DNA from: CAYVMX01 sp964452725
GTDB taxonomy: Bacteria > Patescibacteriota > Gracilibacteria > JAHISY01
Length of the DNA: 64,000 nt
Direction of reading: 5' to 3'
NCBI GenBank assembly: GCA_964452725.1
Contig: CAYVMX010000002.1
Coordinates: 1-64,000 of the forward strand
Every line of letters begins with the position of its first letter. The first letter of the stretch is position 1. Shown piece after piece: positions 50,569 to 57,799 of this stretch. Below the pieces are notes generated by a model that saw only the letters and a list, made by a program, of their open reading frames with translations, did no database searches and was not told the origin of the DNA. The translations under genes and the position numbers were made by a program.

Positions 50569-51390
50569 ATGGATATTTTGACTGCCGCCTTGCTCGGTTC
50601 ACTACAAGGTATCACAGAGTTTTTACCGATTTCTTCGAGTGGGCATCTAGTGCTAGCTGAGCAGCTCCTTGGATTACAAGTTATCCAGCTAAAAAGTTTC
50701 GATGTAGTACTCAATACTGGTACTTTGGTCGCACTATTATTTTTGTTTTATCAAGAGTGGCGAAGTATCTTGCGCGGTCTGGTCGATCGGCAGGAGCAAG
50801 CCGGACGAAGTTTACTTTTCAAGCTAATAGTAGCGACTATACCAGCTGTGATTGTAGGTGCGTTATTTTCCGACTGGCTTGATAGTTTTTCTCGTGGAGA
50901 GAGTGCAGTTATGTGGATTGCGATTTTCTTTGTTTTACTAGGGGTTTTACTTTTTGTGGCGGAGTATTTTCAAGTACCTCACTCAAAAGCGGTAGAGAAA
51001 CAGTCTGAAGAGAAAGGTGAATCTGTGAGTTGGAGACAGGTAATCCTGCTTGGTCTGGTACAGTCCGTCGCGCTCCTGCCAGGTGTCTCGCGTAGTGGTA
51101 TCGTGATGGCGACGGGCATGCTAGCTGGTCTTTCGCGGCACGCTGCGACTCGTTTTGCCTTCCTTATGTTGTTGCCAGTTGGAGCAGCAGCAGCGAGCTA
51201 TATTGCTCTACGCGTGGCTGTAGATGGTCTGCCACTACCAGCCCTTGCTCCGACCTTGGTTGGCTTTACTAGTTCGGCCATAGTATCGTATTTCTTTGCT
51301 AAGTATTTCTTGGAATTTGTAAAAAGCTACAGTCTACGAATTTTTGCTTGGTATCTTGTGTTGGCAGGATTTTTACTATTTTGGCTTTAA
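50569..51390 (+). CDS. uppP: Undecaprenyl-diphosphatase (BacA family)
   Basis: Integral membrane phosphatase recycling undecaprenyl pyrophosphate for peptidoglycan and surface polymer synthesis. 273 aa, about eight helices. Both catalytic signatures are visible: GITEFLPISSSGHLVLAEQ and LLPGVSRSGIVMATGMLAGL. It directly follows the YjdF-like gene in the aroC unit. Confidence 0.96.
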   Translation: MDILTAALLGSLQGITEFLPISSSGHLVLAEQLLGLQVIQLKSFDVVLNTGTLVALLFLFYQEWRSILRGLVDRQEQAGRSLLFKLIVATIPAVIVGALFSDWLDSFSRGESAVMWIAIFFVLLGVLLFVAEYFQVPHSKAVEKQSEEKGESVSWRQVILLGLVQSVALLPGVSRSGIVMATGMLAGLSRHAATRFAFLMLLPVGAAAASYIALRVAVDGLPLPALAPTLVGFTSSAIVSYFFAKYFLEFVKSYSLRIFAWYLVLAGFLLFWL

Positions 51391-51391
51391 A

Positions 51392-51487
51392 AACTTGACA
51401 AGTTAAATATATAGTATGATATAAAGTAAGCTTTATATAATTTAGTCAAGGTTTATTGATTGAATTTAGTCAAAATCAGTCTACAAT
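51392..51487 (+). promoter_or_regulatory. amt-glnA control region with palindromes and direct repeats
   Basis: Contains the palindrome AACTTGACAAGTT (51392-51404), the inverted repeat ATATAAAG-TAAG-CTTTATAT (51419-51438), and two direct repeats AATTTAGTCAA (51439-51449 and 51463-51473, 24 bases apart). A possible promoter is TTGAAT (51460-51465), 16-base spacer, TACAAT (51482-51487), so the second direct repeat overlaps the -35. The first palindrome contains TTGACA and may belong to another promoter. The arrangement suggests regulator binding, probably nitrogen-responsive (inference). Confidence 0.5.
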
Positions 51488-51541
51488 GAGCATGTACTTG
51501 GAATTACTGAGGCACGTTTATTTTTTTAATTTCCCCTTCCT

Positions 51542-52789
51542 ATGGATATCACCGAGCTTACTTTTGGGTTAAATACTGCGTGGGTACTTTTGGCGGCCTT
51601 CTTAGTCTTTTTCATGCAGGCAGGGTTCGGTATGTTGGAGGCGGGGTTCACTCGGGCGAAGAACGCGATCAATATCTTGATGAAAAATCTCGCAGATTTT
51701 TCATTTGGTACGCTTGGTTTTTTCTTCATTGGTTATGCGTTTATGTTTGGCGCAGGTAACTACTTTGTTGGTTGGGAGGGTTTCGCTTTGCTCGGTGTGC
51801 CAGACACGACGAGCGGTGTGGCGACTTTTGCTTTCTTTCTCTTTCAAGCAGCTTTTGCTGCGACTGCGGCGACGATCGTCGCTGGTGCTGTAGCAGAGCG
51901 CACGCGTTTTTTGACCTATTTGGTTGTTTCTTTTGTACTGACAGCTTTTATTTATCCAGTCGTCGGTCATTGGATTTGGGGTGGTGGTTTCTTGTCCGAG
52001 ATGGGCTTCATAGACTTCGCTGGCAGTACCGTAGTGCACTCGGTCGGTGGTTGGGTTGCGTTGGTCGCTGCGATCCTTGTTGGTCCACGTATTGATCGTT
52101 TCAAGCCTGGCAAAGATCGTGAGTTTACTGGTCACAGTATTCCGTTAGCTACTCTCGGTGTTTTTATTCTTTGGTTTGGCTGGTTCGGGTTCAATCCTGG
52201 TTCACAGCTTGCGATCGCTTCTGTCGCCGATGCGCAGATCGTTGCACTGGTTGCGCTCAATACTTCATTTGCGGCTGTCGCAGGAGCTGTGTTTTCCATG
52301 GTGCTCGTCTGGGTCAATACTGGTAAGCCACAAGCAGGTGTCACGCTCAACGGAACACTCGGCGGTCTGGTCGCTATCACAGCGGGAGCTGCCGCAGTGA
52401 CACCTTACTCAGCCTTGGTGATCGGTGCTTTGGGAGGCGCGGCGGTATATGGCGGACTGCTGCTACTCGAAAAATTAAAAATTGATGATGCGATTGGTGC
52501 TTTCCCTGTACATGGTATGGCTGGTATTTTTGGTACGTTGCTAGTTGGGATTTTCGCTACAGACGGTGGGTTATTCTACGGTGGCGGCATGAGTCTCTTC
52601 GCTGTCCAAGCTACGGGTGTAGTGGTGGTTGCTGCTTGGTCGATTGTTACTGCTTATATTTTGCTTTCTGTGCTCAAGGCTACACTCGGACTACGTGTGC
52701 CCCGTGAGACTGAATTACGCGGTCTTGATGAGGCTAAACATGGTGTTTCAGCTTATCCAGATTTCAGTAGCACGCGTTGGGATAGATAA
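51542..52789 (+). CDS. amt: Ammonium transporter (Amt family)
   Basis: 415-aa channel-like transporter with about 11 membrane helices. Family marks are MQAGFGMLEAGFTRAKNAINI, FAGSTVVHSVGGWVALVAA (first pore His) and FPVHGMAGIFGTLLVGIFA (second pore His). No GlnK/PII gene lies beside it, unlike most amt loci. It is followed 72 bases later by glnA, forming an ammonium uptake and assimilation pair. The leader before the ATG is CCCCTTCCT, without a Shine-Dalgarno site. Confidence 0.95.
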   Translation: MDITELTFGLNTAWVLLAAFLVFFMQAGFGMLEAGFTRAKNAINILMKNLADFSFGTLGFFFIGYAFMFGAGNYFVGWEGFALLGVPDTTSGVATFAFFLFQAAFAATAATIVAGAVAERTRFLTYLVVSFVLTAFIYPVVGHWIWGGGFLSEMGFIDFAGSTVVHSVGGWVALVAAILVGPRIDRFKPGKDREFTGHSIPLATLGVFILWFGWFGFNPGSQLAIASVADAQIVALVALNTSFAAVAGAVFSMVLVWVNTGKPQAGVTLNGTLGGLVAITAGAAAVTPYSALVIGALGGAAVYGGLLLLEKLKIDDAIGAFPVHGMAGIFGTLLVGIFATDGGLFYGGGMSLFAVQATGVVVVAAWSIVTAYILLSVLKATLGLRVPRETELRGLDEAKHGVSAYPDFSSTRWDR

Positions 52790-52861
52790 AATTTTTATTC
52801 AAAGATCTTTCTTTTCGGCTCATTTATTCCTAATCTACTAATCCTCTAATTCATCTATCCT

Positions 52862-54190
52862 ATGAATAAAGCTCAAATCCTCAAGGAGGTCGAAAAAAAC
52901 GATGTACAGTTCGTCAATCTCCACTTCACTGATATCCACGGTATGGTGAAGTCTGTCACAATCCCAGCTGCCCAGCTCGAGGGTGTGATCGAAAATAATC
53001 AATGGCTTGATGGTAGTTCGATCGAAGGTTTCACACGAATCTATGAGTCAGATATGTACCTCAAGTTGGATCTCGATACTTTTCGGATTTTGCCATGGGG
53101 TAGTACTCCAACTGCGATGTTTATTTGTGATGTGCATTTACCAGATGGTACGCCTTTCCTCGGTGATCCTAGGCAGATCCTACGTCGCCAGATGGGGGAG
53201 GCTGCCAAGCTGGGTTACACTATGAATGTCGGTCCAGAGCTAGAGTTTTTCCTTTTCAAAAAAGATGCTGATGGTGGACTTGCACCGTTGCCGCACGATG
53301 GTGCTGGTTATTTTGATTTTAGTACTGATCTCGCGGCTCACATTCGCAAAGATATGAGTCAGGTGCTGATTCAGATGGGGATCGAGATCGAAGCGTTGCA
53401 TCATGAAGTCGCACCTGGTCAGCATGAAATTGCTTTTCGTTATGCCGATGCGCTTCGTACGGCTGACAACGCTATTATTTTTAAATTTGTCCTCAAGGCT
53501 GTCGCTCAAAAGTATGATCTCCATGCGACTTTCATGCCGAAGCCCATCGCTGGCGTCAACGGTAGTGGTATGCACGTGCACCAGAGCCTCGCAGACAATA
53601 AAACTGGTAAGAATTTATTCTACGATGCCAAGTCCGACACAGGACTTAGTAAGCTTGCAGTTGATTATGTCGGCGGACTACTAAGCCATGCGAGTAATTT
53701 CGTCGCAGTTACCAATCCGACAGTTAACTCCTACAAGCGTCTCGTACCAGGCTATGAAGCGCCAGTTTATATCGCTTGGGGTACGACCAACCGCAGTGCG
53801 TTGATTCGTCTGCCGAAGATCACACCGAAGCTACTCGACAAAGCCACACGTATTGAGCTGCGTTGCCCAGATCCTAGTAGCAATCCTTACCTTGCTTTCA
53901 CTGCGATGCTAGCCTCTGGACTCGATGGTGTCCGCACTGGCAAAGGTGCACCTGATCCTGTGGAAGAAAATATCTTTGAGTTCACTGATGTTCAGGCAAA
54001 GAAGTATAAGATCAAAACTGTACCAGGTGATCTCGGACAGGCGATCGAAAATTTCGCTAAAGATAAAGTTCTCACTGAGGCGTTTGGTCCACATTTTGTA
54101 GAAAAATATATCGCTGCCAAACAAACTGAATACGATGACTATCGTCTCAATGTCAGTCAGTGGGAGTTGAATCGTTATCTGCACTACTAA
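52862..54190 (+). CDS. glnA: Glutamine synthetase, type I
   Basis: Makes glutamine from glutamate, ammonium and ATP; dodecamer. 442 aa. LDGSSIEGFTRIYESDMYL, GPELEFFLF, GSGMHVHQSLADN and NRSALIRLPKI are diagnostic. The region where GSI-beta enzymes carry the adenylylation Tyr reads differently (ENIFEFTDVQAKKYKIKTVP), so it looks like the GSI-alpha subtype. That subtype is controlled by feedback and regulators instead. The leader from 52822 to the ATG is almost free of G (CTAATTCATCTATCCT). A hairpin terminator follows. Confidence 0.96.
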   Translation: MNKAQILKEVEKNDVQFVNLHFTDIHGMVKSVTIPAAQLEGVIENNQWLDGSSIEGFTRIYESDMYLKLDLDTFRILPWGSTPTAMFICDVHLPDGTPFLGDPRQILRRQMGEAAKLGYTMNVGPELEFFLFKKDADGGLAPLPHDGAGYFDFSTDLAAHIRKDMSQVLIQMGIEIEALHHEVAPGQHEIAFRYADALRTADNAIIFKFVLKAVAQKYDLHATFMPKPIAGVNGSGMHVHQSLADNKTGKNLFYDAKSDTGLSKLAVDYVGGLLSHASNFVAVTNPTVNSYKRLVPGYEAPVYIAWGTTNRSALIRLPKITPKLLDKATRIELRCPDPSSNPYLAFTAMLASGLDGVRTGKGAPDPVEENIFEFTDVQAKKYKIKTVPGDLGQAIENFAKDKVLTEAFGPHFVEKYIAAKQTEYDDYRLNVSQWELNRYLHY

Positions 54191-54212
54191 GAGCTATCCT
54201 AATGTTGAGCTA

Positions 54213-54239
54213 AAAACTCTGTCTACTCGGCAGGGTTTT
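54213..54239. terminator. Terminator between convergent glnA and the Cys-rich small gene
   Basis: AAAACTCTGTC and GGCAGGGTTTT pair with two G-U wobbles around a short loop, followed on the plus strand by TTTTAGTTT. The A-run on the other side lets it work in both directions. Confidence 0.75.
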
Positions 54240-54582
54240 AGTTTGGACCAATTTTCGAAGTGGTTTTGCGTCCGCTACAGTGTAGACCGGCCTCGCATCC
54301 TAGGCATTTATCAGTTAGGTGACGTGTGCCATTGAATATTCCTATATTTTCGGCTTGATGTTTGGGGTCTTGTGCTGGACTCGTGATGCCATTAGTTTTG
54401 CATCCTGGAAAAACTTTGTCGCTGTACTCTTGCACAGAGTCTCCATTCAAAAAGACTCCTCTACCTAGACCGGCTCTGATGAGAGCTTTGAGAAAACCTA
54501 ATGGCATGCCTGCTTGTTCTTTGGCATTGCGTTGTATCAAGATTGGCAACGCTTCGCCTTCTGTCTTATGATATTCGGTCAT
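54238..54582 (-). CDS. Hypothetical Cys-containing protein, 114 aa
   Basis: Not recognised. 114 aa from ATG 54582 (MTEYHKTEGEALPILI); an upstream in-frame ATG at 54615 would add 11 hydrophobic residues and make it membrane-anchored. The body has KALIRAGLGRGVFLNGDSVQ and a Cys-rich end (DKCLGCEAGLHCSGRKT) that could bind metal. Lies between convergent glnA and divergent recR. Confidence 0.6.
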   Translation of the reverse strand: MTEYHKTEGEALPILIQRNAKEQAGMPLGFLKALIRAGLGRGVFLNGDSVQEYSDKVFPGCKTNGITSPAQDPKHQAENIGIFNGTRHLTDKCLGCEAGLHCSGRKTTSKIGPN

Positions 54583-54736
54583 GACAATGAGGATTATAAA
54601 TACAGCAAAAATCAAACGGAAGTCCTATGCCCAAGCGCAGTAGTAGTTTGGACGGTTCCGAGTGCGCGATAGGAGAGTAAATCTTCCATATCGACTACAT
54701 TTATTGTTCACTATATTCTATCAAAAATCAAACTAA

Positions 54737-55378
54737 TTGTCAAGAGTAATTTTTGAGCGTGTTAAACTTCCATTTGTGCATGGAAAATTTCCAGCTTCGA
54801 TTACACGTTTGATAGATGCTTTGTCTGCGCTGCCTGGTATCGGTGCACGGACAGCGCAGCGGCTCGTTTTTCATCTCGTGCGTAGCCCAGATAGTGTCAG
54901 TCAGGAGCTCGGTGCGGCGGCGAGCGGGTTGAAAAGTAACCTACAGTTTTGTCAGATCTGTCGCAATATCACAGAGGGTGAAAAGTGTGCAGTCTGTATC
55001 GACTCTCGGCGTGATCAGACACAAATCTGTGTGGTTGCTGAGCCGCTTGACGTTTTAGCGTTTGAAGCAGCAGGTGCTTACCACGGCGTATATCATGTAC
55101 TTCATGGTGTACTGAGTCCGCTCGATGGCGTCGGTCCAGAGCAGCTAACGATCGCTGATTTTTTGAAGCGTATCGAGTCTGTCAAACCAACTGAGATAAT
55201 TCTCGCGCTGAGTCCTAGTGTCGAGGGGGAGGCGACAGTGATGTATCTTTCTAGGCAGCTTCAACCTTTTGGTGTCAAACTAACTCGGCTTGCACGCGGA
55301 CTACCGACTGGCAGTGAGGTCAACTATGCTGATGAGCTGACGCTCAAGGCTGCCCTTAATGGGAGACAGGAGTTTTGA
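54737..55378 (+). CDS. recR: Recombination protein RecR
   Basis: DNA-gap repair mediator working with RecO/RecF. It has the helix-hairpin-helix ALSALPGIGARTAQRLVFHL, the zinc finger CQICRNITEGEKCAVC, and the Toprim domain (CVVAEPLDVLAFE, LALSPSVEGEATVMYLSRQL, ARGLPTGSEVNY). The frame opens at TTG 54737 (213 aa). A GTG at 54776 would give 200 aa, the usual length, and may be the true start. It ends with TGA, showing standard stop use. Confidence 0.94.
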   Translation: MSRVIFERVKLPFVHGKFPASITRLIDALSALPGIGARTAQRLVFHLVRSPDSVSQELGAAASGLKSNLQFCQICRNITEGEKCAVCIDSRRDQTQICVVAEPLDVLAFEAAGAYHGVYHVLHGVLSPLDGVGPEQLTIADFLKRIESVKPTEIILALSPSVEGEATVMYLSRQLQPFGVKLTRLARGLPTGSEVNYADELTLKAALNGRQEF

Positions 55379-55384
55379 ATAAGG

Positions 55385-55412
55385 TTGTTCTGCTTGCTTG
55401 GAACAATATAAT
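55385..55412 (+). promoter_or_regulatory. Promoter for the ECF sigma gene
   Basis: TTGTTC (55385-55390), 16-base spacer, TATAAT (55407-55412). A second possible promoter, TTGCAT-18-TAAACT, lies closer to the gene (about 55449-55478). Confidence 0.5.
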
Positions 55413-55490
55413 TCTGCAACAAAATTCAGGTTGTGGTGTTTTAAATTTTGCATCTCTGACGAGAGACGCTCTAAACTAACAACCAGAGAG

Positions 55491-56105
55491 ATGACTGATC
55501 ATAAAATTAGCACTCACGAAATGGCCACCCTCGTTGAGCTCGCTCAAGGAGGTGATGCTGAGGCTTTTGGTAAACTCTACGATGTACTCGTCGCTCCGAT
55601 CTATCGTTATATTTATTATCGTGTTGGGCGCACTGATGCTGAGGATCTCACCGAGCAGGTTTTTCTCAAGAGCTGGGAAAAGCTCGGACAGTATCACACC
55701 AAAGATGGTAATCCATTTTCAGCTTGGGTTTTTCGGATTGCTCACAATCTAGTAGTAGACCACTACCGTCTCAAGTCCAAAAACGAAACTCTCGAACTTC
55801 CTGAAGATTTTGTTTCTGAGTCTCATGCTGACAATCCAGCCAACCTAGCTGAACAAAAGTTCAATCAATCAGAGCTTAAAGCTGCTATTCGTCGCTTACC
55901 TGAGTCTTATCAGCAAGTGATTGTTCTCAAATTTATCAATGAGTTTGAAAATACCGAGATCGCCAAGATTATCAAAAAGTCCGAGGGTGCAGTGCGGATA
56001 TTACAGTTTCGTGCGCTTGCTCGACTGAAGACAATCCTTGAGACACGTTTAAAGCAGCGACCAGGGTCTACCGATTTTGGGTATTTAACTGAAATGACCG
56101 CGTAA
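55491..56105 (+). CDS. RNA polymerase sigma-70 family factor, ECF type
   Basis: 204 aa from ATG 55491 (MTDHKISTHEMATLVELA). Region 2 shows AEAFGKLYDVLVAPIYRYIYYRVGRTDAEDLTEQVFLKSWEKL-type sequence (positions about 20-65). Region 4 shows RRLPESYQQVIVLKFINEFE with the helix-turn-helix NTEIAKIIKKSEGAVRILQF. It lacks regions 1 and 3, which defines the ECF group. The next gene encodes a membrane FecR-like protein, the expected anti-sigma or signal partner. Confidence 0.9.
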   Translation: MTDHKISTHEMATLVELAQGGDAEAFGKLYDVLVAPIYRYIYYRVGRTDAEDLTEQVFLKSWEKLGQYHTKDGNPFSAWVFRIAHNLVVDHYRLKSKNETLELPEDFVSESHADNPANLAEQKFNQSELKAAIRRLPESYQQVIVLKFINEFENTEIAKIIKKSEGAVRILQFRALARLKTILETRLKQRPGSTDFGYLTEMTA

Positions 56106-56149
56106 CACAGGCTTGGATTTAGCGTTTTAAACTAAGCTGAGGCATATTG

Positions 56150-57793
56150 ATGCGTAAAATATTTACTAAAATCTCGCATTGGAGTAAAAAATCGACTTTT
56201 CGATCGAAGCTCGGTTTGGTGTCTATTTTGCGAGCTGCTAGGGTCGATATTTCGAAATCCACCAAGGAGCATATTAAGCGGCAGCTTTTTGTCAGGATAG
56301 GTCTAGTGAGCGCAAAGCAGGCTCAGAGTCTCGAACGACGCATCAAGCGCCCTACTAATCAGCCAAATGAGTTAATTGATTTTTTGGCTTATATTGCTAT
56401 GGCGTTACGCCAATTGCCGAAGGTGCTTCCCCGTGTCGTCTTCAAAGAGCATGTACGTGATCGTCTGACTGCGCTACGTTTTCGTTTTTGGATACCTAGA
56501 TTGCGTCGAGTGTCTGCTTTTGCTGTAGTTGTATTACTGCTTATGAGCGTAGTACTGGTATCTTTCGTCTCTCAAACTCAGACTACACTCGCCGAAGTTG
56601 CGCGACTAGATGTACAGTCCGGTTCGGTCAAGATTCGTCCAGCTAATGAAAAGTTTTTTACCATCGCCAATGATGGTATGTCTATGTATGTTGGTGATAC
56701 TTTACGCGTAGAGTCTGACTCTGGTGCCGAGTTGGCCTTCCTTGATCACAGTACTTTACGGCTTGCTGCAGATACTGAGATCGAGATCACAGCTTTTCGG
56801 GCTGATACAGACATATTGGCTAACTCTCAAGTCAACCTAGCGCTTGTCACAGGTGTGGTCAATGTAGATGTTGCCAAGGGGTCTACGACTGCTACTTTTG
56901 CTATCGAGACTCCGTCTGGCACAGTCTCTGCCCAAAAGGCTAAGTTCTCTGTCGAAGTTGGTAAGAACGGTGCGACTCAGGTGATCACCGATGAGGAGAC
57001 AGTTGCCTTACGTACTGACGATACTACTACGACCGAGTTGACAGCGGGTAAGACTGCGCTTTTGGCTGACTCTGGAGGTATCGAGATTGCGACTACCCAA
57101 GTAGTTGGCACGCCATCATCCAAGTTGGATTTACCAGATCCGAGTGCGGTTGCTACTGAGCTAGATATTCTTCAGATTCGTCTCTTTGGTGCGCTATCTG
57201 ATGCGCAAGCGGGTAATACTGAGGTGGCACAAAAAACTAAAACCGCTGTTGGATCTGATTTGACTCGTTTGCTTGCTGACTTTGGTGTGACAGATGTAGT
57301 GTCTGATCAAACTGCGGTTTTAAGTATGACCTTGATAGATCAGACAGCTGATACCACTGAGCGTAGCGAGGCACTTTATTATTTGACTGTGATTGATCAG
57401 TTGGAGTCTATTTTGGATCATTACTTCGTCACACCAACGTTGCGGCAGGGTGTACCAGAGTTAGAGCTGGTTCGTAGTCAAAATTATCAACCTACGGCGC
57501 AGCTTCATCGGATCTATACTGCGCTCTACGCACAGAGCCTCGCCGCTGAGAGTGCTGGAGTGGCTGTCCAACAGCTCATCACTACGGTCGCTGCTGAGTA
57601 TACTGCTCAGTTTGCTACTGTCGATGATCCAGTCGCCTATACTACGGTGCTCCTGCGTGGCATGGCCAATCAACCGCTCTATTTAGATTTCCTTCAGGCA
57701 CTCCAGGCAGCTGCTCCAGCAGAGGTTCAAGTCTTACTTACCAAAAAAATAGCCGAGCTAGATGCGGCGCGCGCAAGCTATATCGGACGGTAG
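56150..57793 (+). CDS. FecR-like membrane protein, likely anti-sigma partner
   Basis: 547 aa from ATG 56150. A basic cytoplasmic region (residues 1-120) contains an amphipathic segment (NELIDFLAYIAMALRQLPK). It is followed by one membrane helix (about 121-141) and an extracytoplasmic FecR-type domain (about 145-310). The latter has VQSGSVKIRP, FTIANDGMSMYVGDTLRVES, ALVTGVVNVDV and TPSGTVSAQKAKFSVEV. A helical C-terminal region of about 230 residues follows. Position 44 bases after the ECF sigma gene and single-pass topology support a sigma/anti-sigma pair. The signal is unknown. Confidence 0.82.
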   Translation: MRKIFTKISHWSKKSTFRSKLGLVSILRAARVDISKSTKEHIKRQLFVRIGLVSAKQAQSLERRIKRPTNQPNELIDFLAYIAMALRQLPKVLPRVVFKEHVRDRLTALRFRFWIPRLRRVSAFAVVVLLLMSVVLVSFVSQTQTTLAEVARLDVQSGSVKIRPANEKFFTIANDGMSMYVGDTLRVESDSGAELAFLDHSTLRLAADTEIEITAFRADTDILANSQVNLALVTGVVNVDVAKGSTTATFAIETPSGTVSAQKAKFSVEVGKNGATQVITDEETVALRTDDTTTTELTAGKTALLADSGGIEIATTQVVGTPSSKLDLPDPSAVATELDILQIRLFGALSDAQAGNTEVAQKTKTAVGSDLTRLLADFGVTDVVSDQTAVLSMTLIDQTADTTERSEALYYLTVIDQLESILDHYFVTPTLRQGVPELELVRSQNYQPTAQLHRIYTALYAQSLAAESAGVAVQQLITTVAAEYTAQFATVDDPVAYTTVLLRGMANQPLYLDFLQALQAAAPAEVQVLLTKKIAELDAARASYIGR

Positions 57794-57799
57794 CTCTGG

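Noticed and set aside
51701..52135. 144-codon minus-strand frame opposite amt
   Set aside because: It is antisense to the conserved transporter core and is Arg/Thr-rich without any recognisable pattern.
55375..55378. Alternative genetic code with UGA read as glycine
   Set aside because: recR, lspA and others end at TGA at the expected family length, so UGA is a stop.
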